From Homoserinimonas sp044769865 (GTDB taxonomy: Bacteria; Actinomycetota; Actinomycetes; Actinomycetales; Microbacteriaceae), in assembly GCF_044769865.1 (NCBI RefSeq), contig NZ_JBIZWA010000002.1, forward strand, positions 496,001 through 560,000: a DNA stretch of 64,000 bases, written 5' to 3'. The position numbers and the translations under genes were made by a program. Positions 8,187 to 15,939 of the stretch are shown here, one piece after another. How positions within the stretch are numbered: the first letter of the stretch is position 1; each line of letters starts with the position of its first letter. The notes beneath the pieces are model-generated. The model was not told the origin of the DNA. It searched no databases and saw nothing but the letters and a program-made list of their open reading frames with translations.

Positions 8187-9398
8187 CTAAGGGTTTGTGA
8201 GCTTTGACCCGCGAAGTCGGCGTGGTCGCACCGTGACTTTGGCAACCGTGGAGCGGCCAGGAGTGGGGGAGACTGGACTACTGGAAGATCCCTTCCTTTT
8301 AGACCAATGGACCAGCGCAACCATGCTTCGTCTGAGCCAGTCTTCAGGGTCCGCTTGTTCCATGCTCAAACGCAACTTCCTGAGGCGATCAAGATCGATG
8401 ACCTGCTGCTCTGCAAGCCTTCTGTGGGCTGTTGCCGCAGCCGAGCCATTGACGGTCGTATTGAGCAGCCAGTGGCCCTGAAGTGAGCGCGGAAGAAGTA
8501 GCGTCAGAAGGCACCCGGCGACCAAACCGATGCCCCAAAGTCCAGCCCACATTCCTTGGCTCAAGAACAATGCGCTGGCAGCGGACCCCGCGACGATCAA
8601 GTAGAACCCGAGTGCAGGAGCCCACGCCATCACGCGTGTTTTTGTCGCATCGACGTAGGTGGCGACAAGAACCATCCAGCCGAAAGAGAGAACGAACAGA
8701 TTGGCGATGAAGCCCAATACGGACGTGATCAGGAAGTGCGCTGGCGAACTCTCGCCCCTCAGCAACACTGCGACACCCGCTGCTACCAGTGCGATCGTTC
8801 CCGAACTAGTCAGTATGGCGAACCACCACGGCCGTCTAGAACGCTTTCCTAAAGTTCTTATCCGCTCATCTCGGAGGGTCACTGCTGCAGTCAGCGCGCG
8901 GAGCTGCTCATCATGACTGAAGGCGACGTACCGGCCTATGAAAAGTGCGAGAAAGCCAATCAGGACCACTGCCGGAATCAGAGGTATGAGCAGCGCCCAG
9001 TCCTCTGACGTGGCTGCGTAGATCGCCACGTATGCGGCGATCAAAAGGCCAGCAGTACCTAGTATTAAACCGGTACCCCCGAGAACGCGTCGGAGTCGAT
9101 CAGCTTCAGCAGGGTCGGAGTGGTGGCTGTTGCCAGTCACTGCGGCAGCGAGGAAGCCCAGCAACGCAGCGATGATGACCGGAAATATCCAGCCCAGTTG
9201 GTTCGCGAGGGTTTCTCCACCCTGAACCAGCGTTTCCAATGCACTCTGCTGGTCAAGATTCAACTTGACCAAGATAGGCAGACCGATCCCTACCAAGATG
9301 AGCGCAGCGGCGGGCGCGATGGCAGCTTCTGCGGTCTGCCTGTAGCTGAGCGGCTCAATGAGGAACCTTTCCGCGGAAGCAGATTGTTTGTTGGCCAT
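8187..9398 (-). CDS. hypothetical polytopic membrane protein
   Basis: A 403-residue protein with about eight predicted transmembrane helices (roughly residues 27-45, 68-88, 107-127, 134-158, 194-214, 225-250, 257-277 and 283-303). A basic cytoplasmic loop follows the fourth helix, and a long hydrophilic basic tail (about 305-403) is rich in Ser, Pro and Arg at the end. I recognise no family. It is the first gene of the putative island and runs away from the ATPase-PIN pair. Codon use is less GC-biased than in the core genes. ATG 9398 has no clear SD. Confidence 0.7.
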   Translation of the reverse strand: MANKQSASAERFLIEPLSYRQTAEAAIAPAAALILVGIGLPILVKLNLDQQSALETLVQGGETLANQLGWIFPVIIAALLGFLAAAVTGNSHHSDPAEADRLRRVLGGTGLILGTAGLLIAAYVAIYAATSEDWALLIPLIPAVVLIGFLALFIGRYVAFSHDEQLRALTAAVTLRDERIRTLGKRSRRPWWFAILTSSGTIALVAAGVAVLLRGESSPAHFLITSVLGFIANLFVLSFGWMVLVATYVDATKTRVMAWAPALGFYLIVAGSAASALFLSQGMWAGLWGIGLVAGCLLTLLLPRSLQGHWLLNTTVNGSAAATAHRRLAEQQVIDLDRLRKLRLSMEQADPEDWLRRSMVALVHWSKRKGSSSSPVSPTPGRSTVAKVTVRPRRLRGSKLTNP

Positions 9399-9702
9399 AC
9401 GCTAATGAAAGCAGTTCCAGGGCAAGGCTGCCGCTACGCAATGCGCGGAGCAACTGAAGCAACGCGAGGCAGTACCGTCTTCGCCTGAAGGGACAAAGAA
9501 TCACAGACTGTTCCCGCGCGTGATCCGATGCTTCCGAAGCACATCGGCATCGCGGACGGGTCGGCTGGCCTCGGGGGAATGACGTGTGCACACCAGCGCC
9601 TCAGAGGAGCGACGTCATTGCACTCGGTTGGTTTTCCTTGCTAGAGATTCCGGCCCACAACGTGTCTGCCGCCGCGCACTCCGCATCAGCTAGCATCCAG
9701 TT
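9399..9702. other. intergenic region between divergent genes
   Basis: About 300 bp separating the minus-strand membrane protein from the plus-strand ATPase. It should hold promoters for both, but no convincing -35/-10 pair or operator is recognisable by eye, and no gene is seen. Confidence 0.5.
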
Positions 9703-11067
9703 ATGTTGCCTTCGCGGATAGTAGAACTGCGCCTGAACGCGTTCAAGTCATTCCACAAAGCTGTCCTGCCACTCGGCGGCGTGACTATTTTGACTGGAAG
9801 GAACAGCTCCGGAAAATCCAACGCGCTCGATGGCCTGGAAGTACTTGCTCGACTGGCGGAAGGCGAAGACCTGGCGGATGCACTGGATGGGCGTCGGAGA
9901 GAAGGCGGCGCGGTCAGGGGTGGATCGGACGGGTGCGCACCGCACGGGACGAACGAGTTTTCCCTTGGTTGCACAGTTGCGCACGGTGACAACGTCTTCA
10001 GGTATGACGTCGTCGTTGAAGTGAGGCCGGACCTCAGAATCGTGTCCGAGACCTTATATGGGCCTGGCGTCGCCGTTAGCAGCGGAAACGTAACGAACGG
10101 ACCCCTTCTGGAGAGCCGCCCGCCAGGAGCCCCGGGCACCGGAATCGAAGCGGAGGTGCATAACGGAAAACGCGGTGTGAACCCTGTTCATAGGTTCCGC
10201 GACAGTCGTCTGCTCATCAGTCAGGTTCCGCTCGCTCTCGCCGGCGCAGACGCCGCTGAACTGTCAGTGCTGGAGGGCACAGACTCAGTCCTACTGGCAC
10301 TGCGTGGCGTATTCCACTTCGACCCCGTCCCGCACCTGATGCGGGATTTTGTACCCGGCCGCGACGTCGAGCTACGGCGCACCGGAGAGAACCTCTCGTC
10401 AGCCCTCCGGAATCTTCAGCGAACTGATGAAGAAGCTTTCGCTCATCTCACAACTCTTGTCCGACAGATAGCGGACGATCGCGTAGAGGGGATCAGCTTC
10501 GTGTCGTCGGACTTGGGCGATGTGATGCTGGCGCTGAATGAATCTCGCGGACTTCCGACAGACGCCCTGGAGAGAACGCCCGCACGGCAGATGAGCGACG
10601 GTTTACTCCGCTTCCTAGGAATCGCAACGGCGCTGTTGTCGTCGCAGCATGGATTGGACATCGACAAGGCCCTAGTTTCTTCATCCAGCGCAGCTAGGGA
10701 CCCTGAGGGTGCGGTCCTCATAGTGCTTGAGGAGCTGGAGAATGGGTTGCATCCATCTCAAGCGAAGCGAGTTCTCGATCTCGTTCGCTCAAGTAGCGAC
10801 AGGAGTGGCACGAGCGTTCTGCTCACCACGCACAGCCCTGCACTGCTCGACGCGGCCGAGGGGGTACTCAATGAGAACGTCATGGTTTGTCATCGCGACA
10901 GCGACACCGGTCGCAGCAGGCTTTCACCTCTAACCGAGCTCCCCGGCTACGCAACGGCGCTAGCAGAGGGCACGCTCGGGTCTGCAATCACGTCTGGCAA
11001 ACTCGTGGACGCTACGGAGCAGGGTACGGACTTCGCCGAGTTCGAGCGCCTGTTGGGGCTCCGCTAG
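9703..11067 (+). CDS. OLD/RecF-like AAA ATPase, putative defence sensor
   Basis: A 454-residue ABC-class ATPase of the AAA_15/AAA_21 (OLD-like) kind. The N-terminal strand IVELRLNAFKSFHKAVLPL leads to Walker A GRNSSGKSN (32-39). A signature-like RQMSDGLLRFLGIATAL precedes Walker B LIVLEELENGLHPSQ (catalytic Glu pair at 343-344), and the H-switch is TTHSPALLD (His377). There is no C-terminal TOPRIM domain, so the nuclease function is probably supplied by the next gene, which overlaps by one base (TAGTG). ATPases of this type act as sensors in PARIS, Septu and retron-associated systems. I cannot assign this pair to a named system. It is alternatively an OLD-like repair ATPase. Confidence 0.85.
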   Translation: MLPSRIVELRLNAFKSFHKAVLPLGGVTILTGRNSSGKSNALDGLEVLARLAEGEDLADALDGRRREGGAVRGGSDGCAPHGTNEFSLGCTVAHGDNVFRYDVVVEVRPDLRIVSETLYGPGVAVSSGNVTNGPLLESRPPGAPGTGIEAEVHNGKRGVNPVHRFRDSRLLISQVPLALAGADAAELSVLEGTDSVLLALRGVFHFDPVPHLMRDFVPGRDVELRRTGENLSSALRNLQRTDEEAFAHLTTLVRQIADDRVEGISFVSSDLGDVMLALNESRGLPTDALERTPARQMSDGLLRFLGIATALLSSQHGLDIDKALVSSSSAARDPEGAVLIVLEELENGLHPSQAKRVLDLVRSSSDRSGTSVLLTTHSPALLDAAEGVLNENVMVCHRDSDTGRSRLSPLTELPGYATALAEGTLGSAITSGKLVDATEQGTDFAEFERLLGLR

Positions 11068-11531
11068 TGGCCTCCGTCGTCTTCATCGACACGTCGATCC
11101 TTTGCAACCTCGTTCCAGTTCCGGGCAGGAATCAGGACGAAGATGAAGTTCGAGAACAGATGAAGCATCGTCTGGCCGAGGGGGAGATGTTTATCTTGCC
11201 CATAACCGCAGTGATCGAGACTGGTAACTTCATCGGGCAGCTGTCAAGCGGTGCGGAACGACGAACTACCGCCAGCAAGTTTGACGCTCTCCTGCGACTA
11301 ATCTGTGCCGGGCAGGCGCCTTGGGTTCTCCATGATGTCGCGTGGAATCGTGAGTTCCTGGAACAACTTCTCGACGGGGCCAGTACCGGCACTGACTATG
11401 TACAACACGCACAAAACAAGGTCGGCGCTGGGGACCTTTGCATCCTCACCGAGCGTGAACAGTACAGAGCGCGGGCACAAATCTCAGCAGAACTCTGGAC
11501 GCTCGATGGGGCACTAAGTGCGCACAACTGA
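11067..11531 (+). CDS. PIN-like nuclease, putative effector of the ATPase pair
   Basis: A 154-residue protein with the acidic pattern of PIN-domain ribonucleases: VVFIDTSILCNL (Asp8), PITAVIETGNF (Glu51) and VGAGDLCILTERE (Asp123). GTG 11067 is chosen because it shares a base with the upstream TAG and gives the canonical PIN N-terminus, so translation is very likely coupled to the ATPase. PIN domains cleave RNA and serve as toxins in many systems. An ATPase partner instead of a small antitoxin suggests an effector held or triggered by the sensor ATPase (inference). The family is divergent, so it could also be structural. Confidence 0.75.
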   Translation: MASVVFIDTSILCNLVPVPGRNQDEDEVREQMKHRLAEGEMFILPITAVIETGNFIGQLSSGAERRTTASKFDALLRLICAGQAPWVLHDVAWNREFLEQLLDGASTGTDYVQHAQNKVGAGDLCILTEREQYRARAQISAELWTLDGALSAHN

Positions 11532-11882
11532 AACTTGAAGTAATCGGGCGATCGGTGCTTCGGTCTCCAGAACGCCGGTGCGATGCCAACAACGCTTTGA
11601 GTGTCCGCGCGGCAGCGCAACCGCGCCACGCCACTCGCCTCTGCTGCGGCAGCCGCGTTCGAGGACGGCAATCGAGTCAACAGCCGCGCTCGCATTTCTT
11701 GACGAGCGCGGTCGAGGCCCCGGGAGGTGGCCATATCCCACTTAGCCGCGAACTCCACGAAGTCGCGAACTGCGAGCGGTCGGTCGCAGACAACGGTTCG
11801 ATGGCCCGCAAGGTTTCCTTTCTCCGGCACACCAAGCGTCCTCGTGCAAGTACGAACATCCGCCTGTAGATACGTTTGAGAC
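11532..11882. other. intergenic region, no supported gene
   Basis: About 350 bp between the PIN-like gene and the coiled-coil gene. A long minus-strand open frame crosses it but covers most of the PIN gene antisense and has no recognisable domain. I see no terminator hairpin. Confidence 0.5.
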
Positions 11883-12419
11883 ATGGAAGCTGCAGAACTA
11901 TGGATCTCGTTCTTGGCGACTGCCTCCGCCATCGCGGCCGCGGCCTTCGCGTTTGTTCAGGCGAAGACAGCAACGGACGCACGACGGGATGCGGTGGCAG
12001 CTGAAAGCTCCGCTGTCGCTGCCAGGGACGCAGCGGTGCAAGCGCAGAAGGCCTCCGCTACAAACAGCGGCCGCATTGCCGAGGTGATGGAGGCGCAGGC
12101 AGCAGCCCACCTGGCCGCGGCCAAGGTGCGGCCGGATCCCTGGCAGCTTCGATCTGGTGGCTCCCGTCGAACCGGGACGGCGGTCGTGTTGGTGCACGGC
12201 GGAGAGGGTGCCGTTGCGGACGTGTCCATTGAGGTCGAGCGACAACCGTATCTGGTGCACTTTGAACCCAATCCGGTACCTGCGAGATTTGAGCCGGGGG
12301 ATTCAGTGCATGTTTACTACGCCCGGTCGGCAGCTGACCCGGCAACTTCCACTCTCGTCGTCCACTGGCGTTGGGACGACGCAGACGAGATGCAGATTTC
12401 AAGGTCTCCACTCACGTAG
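11883..12419 (+). CDS. hypothetical membrane-anchored coiled-coil protein
   Basis: A 178-residue protein: one N-terminal transmembrane helix (about 6-26), an Ala-rich coiled coil (about 28-78, with Ala/Glu/Gln heptads such as AAESSAVAARDAAVQAQK), and a C-terminal beta-rich domain (about 85-178) with VHFEPNPVPARFEPGDSVHVYY. I do not recognise the family. It lies 351 bp downstream of the PIN-like gene on the same strand and could be an accessory of that module or an independent cargo gene. Confidence 0.65.
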   Translation: MEAAELWISFLATASAIAAAAFAFVQAKTATDARRDAVAAESSAVAARDAAVQAQKASATNSGRIAEVMEAQAAAHLAAAKVRPDPWQLRSGGSRRTGTAVVLVHGGEGAVADVSIEVERQPYLVHFEPNPVPARFEPGDSVHVYYARSAADPATSTLVVHWRWDDADEMQISRSPLT

Positions 12420-12462
12420 GCGACGAAGCGGCAGATTCGAGGGAGGTGTTCGACCCAAAAGG

Positions 12463-13341
12463 TCAAGCGACGCCGAGTCGGCCGCTCTGAGCGAGCAAAG
12501 TAACGATCAAGTTCGACATTCGCGCTGCGAAGTAGTCCTGCGAGCCTGAAGGAATGGGGTGCTTTCCGACTTCGTGGTGACGAATCTGAAAGCTGTTGCC
12601 CACCTTGGTCAGGAAAGTCATTTCTTCTGCGAGCACGTCGCGGAACGCCGCGTCGGCAATGTGGCCGAGCAACCTGGTGACGCTGCGCTTCTTGTCGGTT
12701 GGATCGTCAATGGTCTTCAATCGCTCAAAGCCGTCCCAGAGCTTCTCTATGGCTGTCGCTCTGTCCGCGACGCTACGGGAGACGTAAAGTTCGCGCGCAG
12801 TTTCGATTAGGGAGTCGAGCGTGGAATCGCCAGATGCCGGCCGCAGTTGGCGAAGAGCGGCCTGCACTTCAGGTGTTCCAACACGCTGAATCTGCATCTG
12901 CTCAGACATCTCAAAAACTGTGCCCCCGCGCTTCAGACGGACGTTGACATCCTCGCGAAACTCTGCTCGTCCCGCCGTCTCATCAAAGTTGAGCTCGTAA
13001 TGCTTGAAGAACGAGTGATATGGACCATCTGTGGGTTTGGCGACTCGCTGAGCAACATACTCGACCACGTCAAACAAGGTTTCGTCTGTGACTACACCAT
13101 CCCACAGCGGCCATTCCACACCAGGCACGAGCGCCGAGAGGTCCGGCCCTATGTCGTGATGATTGGTACCCGTGATGCCTGCGCCGTCAGGGCAGAATGA
13201 GGGGAACTCTTTCGCCAGCCAGTTCGAGTCGATGCGTCGCTGTACAAGCGACTTCAGCCCCTCAGCGGTTGCACTCGGGAGCGTCTCATGCTCACGTGCA
13301 ACGCTGCCATTCACACGGTCGGAGTAGAACGACGTGCCCAC
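12463..13341 (-). CDS. putative abortive-infection-like protein (hypothetical)
   Basis: A 292-residue protein from GTG 13341. The N-terminal part (about 20-110) has EGLKSLVQRRIDSNWLAKEFP and a Gly/Asp-rich segment. The C-terminal part (about 175-290) is helical, with ATAIEKLWDGFERLKT and FQIRHHEVGKH, reminiscent of Abi-C/HEPN-type proteins in which Arg and His near the end form the active site. That assignment is weak. The open frame continues upstream through a 9-bp microsatellite that would encode repeated Phe-Val-Cys, which I exclude from the protein because it is low-complexity and GTG 13341 gives a normal N-terminus. A start inside the repeat cannot be ruled out. Confidence 0.65.
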   Translation of the reverse strand: MGTSFYSDRVNGSVAREHETLPSATAEGLKSLVQRRIDSNWLAKEFPSFCPDGAGITGTNHHDIGPDLSALVPGVEWPLWDGVVTDETLFDVVEYVAQRVAKPTDGPYHSFFKHYELNFDETAGRAEFREDVNVRLKRGGTVFEMSEQMQIQRVGTPEVQAALRQLRPASGDSTLDSLIETARELYVSRSVADRATAIEKLWDGFERLKTIDDPTDKKRSVTRLLGHIADAAFRDVLAEEMTFLTKVGNSFQIRHHEVGKHPIPSGSQDYFAARMSNLIVTLLAQSGRLGVA

Positions 13342-13371
13342 GATACGGCCCCATTTCTTTAGGCTTTTAGA

Positions 13372-13420
13372 GCATACGAAGCATACGAAGCATACGAAGC
13401 ATACGAAGCATACGAAGCAT
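13372..13420. repeat. 9-bp microsatellite (GCATACGAA), five full copies plus a part
   Basis: Five perfect copies of GCATACGAA (13372-13416) plus GCAT lie just upstream of the chosen start of the abortive-infection-like gene. Copy-number change would not shift frame but would change promoter spacing or the N-terminus. Confidence 0.95.
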
Positions 13421-13629
13421 AGGGGCACGGGGCGCAAACCAGGCTCCGCTTCATGACGGCAGGTCGCAGGTCGCAGGTCGATGGCCGAGGTGTAAGCAGT
13501 GAATTAACCGAATGCCCGTTCGAGCGCCAATTGGATGAAGTAAGTCCCCTCACCGTTGAACCAGGCCTCTCGGTGCTGCTGGCATATGTGCTGTTATCAG
13601 CGTGGACTCAGTCACGCGCCTTCCGGAGC

Positions 13630-14142
13630 TCACACCAGCAGCTGACCGTCGCCGGCCACATCGCTGATCCGCTGGGCCAGGCCGGGGATGTATTCGTCCG
13701 GGTTCGACCCGATCGTGTTGAGGTGGTCGCTCATCATCGATACAAGGTCCTGCACCGTGTCCTCGAATAGGTTCCTGACACGATCGGCGTCCTCGATCAT
13801 GCGAATCTCAGTCTCTAGACCCACCCACACATCCGCCCACTGCCCGAAGAACTGATGCGCGAGGCGATTGCGCTCCGCAACTGCAAACGTGAGCTTCTCC
13901 TCAAGAGGCGGGTTGCGTTCAATCGACCGAAGAGCAGCGAACACCGTCCCCATCGTCGAAGTTGACAGTGCGTCGAAGGCTGGCTCCAGTTCCTCGTGAG
14001 AGGCGAAGTGCTTCGTTGCCACCCGATGCACTTGTACCAGGATCCGGAGCCAGTGTTCGAGCGCCTGCGCACCATGCATCGCCCTGCCATACGCAGCGAA
14101 GACATGCTCCTCGGCAGCACTACTGGAATCGATGAAAGGCAT
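13630..14142 (-). CDS. HEPN-like helical protein
   Basis: A 170-residue all-helical protein with RNRLAH at residues 91-96, which fits the RNxxxH signature of HEPN ribonucleases. A hydrophobic N-terminal helix pair (AYGRAMHGAQALEHWLRILV) and a long C-terminal helix follow the fold. No minimal-nucleotidyltransferase (MNT) partner is adjacent, so it is not a classical HEPN-MNT toxin-antitoxin pair. The neighbours are the abortive-infection-like gene and the NucS-like gene, all on the minus strand. HEPN proteins cleave RNA in many defence systems. The assignment here rests on one motif plus the predicted helicity. Confidence 0.65.
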   Translation of the reverse strand: MPFIDSSSAAEEHVFAAYGRAMHGAQALEHWLRILVQVHRVATKHFASHEELEPAFDALSTSTMGTVFAALRSIERNPPLEEKLTFAVAERNRLAHQFFGQWADVWVGLETEIRMIEDADRVRNLFEDTVQDLVSMMSDHLNTIGSNPDEYIPGLAQRISDVAGDGQLLV

Positions 14143-14470
14143 GGGAGGACGATATCGACGTTTCGCCGCTTGCGGCGAGACCTGGGATGACGACGAGCCC
14201 GCAGGAATGACGGGTTGTTGAGTGCGGGGGAGCCGAGACCGACCACCAACCCGGAAGGATTCCTACCGTGTTCGTCTCGTTGCCCACCTGCGCTGCCACG
14301 TCAGCAATCCACAAGGATCACTTGTTGGTTGTCGGCCCCGCATGCGGGTTCCCACCGCAGACCGGAGTCTTCGCGAGCAACTGCCCGGAATATCCGGATA
14401 GTTGGCCTCTGTTCCGCGAGCCTGTCACACGGCGTCCTTGTGGACCACCAATGGCACCCGGTTGCACCGC
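14143..14470. other. intergenic region, nothing recognised
   Basis: About 330 bp between two minus-strand genes. Short open frames here lack domain features. It probably contains the promoter of the HEPN-like gene, but I cannot point to it. Confidence 0.5.
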
Positions 14471-15586
14471 CTAGTCGTCGAGCCCGAACGCTGCCGAGAC
14501 TTGCTCGATGGTGAACTGCTGACGGAGCTTTGCCACGGTGTTCTGGTTGGCAAACATTCCGGTCTTCCAGAACCCTTGCTCCTTCGGCACGGTGTATGTC
14601 CATTCGACAGGGACCGCCCATTCCGCCAAGTTGTCATCCTCATCGCCATCGTGGCGATAGTTGCCGACAAGGTTCAGATCCTTGAGAAGGGCTGCGGCGC
14701 CGTCGATCGTGACGGCAGTCTCATCGAAGCGTTGGGCTCCTCCGGTGACCGTTCCAACCCCAACGTATCCGATCTTCGGTATGCACGCGAAGATTCGGGC
14801 ACCGGGTTGGAGGTTCTTCAGCGTCCGTGAGAACCACTCTCCACCGCCGGCAGAAACGAATCCGTGCTTCATCGCATCGACCCACTGGCGGCCGCCGGGA
14901 TTGTCACCAAAGGACACATACCAATCAGAGCCGTTCCATGGCTCGCGCGTCTTTGTCTTGCGGGATGAGATCGCGTTCGTTGTCGCTGTCTGGCCGTCAT
15001 TCTCGACCAGCCAAGTACGAGCGAGATAAGAAGCTCCGTTGTCGATGAAATGACGGAAGAAGACGACGTTGATGGGCACCCCGAAGTCTTCGTTCAGGAA
15101 TCGAACGATTCGCTCGGTGGCGGGATCGACGCTCGCGGCGACGATCGTGAAGACCTGAGCAGCGTTGACTTCTTCCGGCAAGGTTTCGTTGAACCGTTCA
15201 GCGAAGGCCTCTTCAAGAGCAGTACCCGGACTGTAGAGATCGTAGATCGCGTGGATTTCGGCGCGGCCCAGTGTTGCGACCCACGATCCGTAGTCGAGCG
15301 TCTGAGCCGTCACTTCCCGCGGCGTCTTGTCACGCTTGAGTTCTATAACGTGTACTGCTGCGGTCTCGTCAAGAGCGAGCAGATCAATGTAGCCGCCGTG
15401 GGCCGTGGGCACCTGCCTGCCGACAATAAGAAGAGTCGTGCCGAGCATCGCAGAGTCGGATTCGATGTAGCTCTCCAGCTGCGACTCCAAACCAATCGCA
15501 GTGGGCACGATCCTGACCAGCTTGTCGCCCTCTGCCCGCCACAGCCCCATCTCTACCGCCATTGCGTAGTCTCCGTTCCAGTCCAA
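14471..15586 (-). CDS. NucS-like (DUF91) nuclease with possible PUA-like C-terminal domain
   Basis: A 371-residue protein. The N-terminal half carries a PD-(D/E)XK nuclease of the NucS/DUF91 type: LESYIESD, GGYIDLLALD (Asp68), VHVIELKRDK (Glu82, Lys84) and the downstream TAQTLDYGSWV that matches the QxxxY motif. After a linker at about 205, WYVSFGDNPGGRQWVDAMKHG and ARIFACIPKIGYVGVGTVTG resemble the PUA/EVE-like fold (GxxVxxYxPxxGYVGxGxV) that reads modified bases. A nuclease joined to such a reader suggests modification-dependent restriction (inference). NucS itself is a mismatch-specific enzyme in actinobacteria, but it lacks this C-terminal part. Confidence 0.8.
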   Translation of the reverse strand: MDWNGDYAMAVEMGLWRAEGDKLVRIVPTAIGLESQLESYIESDSAMLGTTLLIVGRQVPTAHGGYIDLLALDETAAVHVIELKRDKTPREVTAQTLDYGSWVATLGRAEIHAIYDLYSPGTALEEAFAERFNETLPEEVNAAQVFTIVAASVDPATERIVRFLNEDFGVPINVVFFRHFIDNGASYLARTWLVENDGQTATTNAISSRKTKTREPWNGSDWYVSFGDNPGGRQWVDAMKHGFVSAGGGEWFSRTLKNLQPGARIFACIPKIGYVGVGTVTGGAQRFDETAVTIDGAAALLKDLNLVGNYRHDGDEDDNLAEWAVPVEWTYTVPKEQGFWKTGMFANQNTVAKLRQQFTIEQVSAAFGLDD

Positions 15587-15939
15587 GGGGTCAACAGGCG
15601 AGGAGCTTGCAGCCCCCGATGCGCCTGTCCGCAGTCAGTCTGGCAGCGATTCGCTCGGAGCGCGCCGGGCCTCGCACTAGGTTGGCATGTTCTCCGATGG
15701 TCTTGGACTGTTTCGTGTCGCGCATGCTCCGGAGCCTATCGAGCAGATGAGGCCCGAACGGCGACGCTCATCCGCAAACTGTCGTCTACAGCGAGAACTT
15801 CGAGACGTCGTCGGCGGATATGGTCGCTCGACCCGAATCGCGCTCCGAAGGACCTCAGGCTATGTGCTCATCTACGAATCGCGGCTCCGCGGCAGCATCG
15901 TCGACAGGCGAACTCGTCGTGACTTCAACCGGAGAGGGC
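15587..15939. other. intergenic region between divergent genes
   Basis: About 350 bp. The open frame of the metallophosphoesterase extends into it, but the only well-placed SD is at 15931-15938. No other gene or clear hairpin is seen. Confidence 0.5.

Noticed and set aside
11396..11932. Long minus-strand open frame (178 codons) opposite the PIN-like gene and the gap after it
   Set aside because: It lies mostly antisense to the PIN-like gene, has no domain pattern or SD, and its sequence is Cys/Ser-rich in a way typical of a shadow frame.
13342..13437. N-terminal extension of the abortive-infection-like protein with repeated Phe-Val-Cys
   Set aside because: It is the translation of a 9-bp microsatellite, no SD precedes its start, and GTG 13341 gives a normal N-terminus. 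It is kept as a possibility in the findings only.
15820..15939. Upstream extension of the metallophosphoesterase
   Set aside because: It has no SD and no family-like sequence, while ATG 15940 has a good SD.
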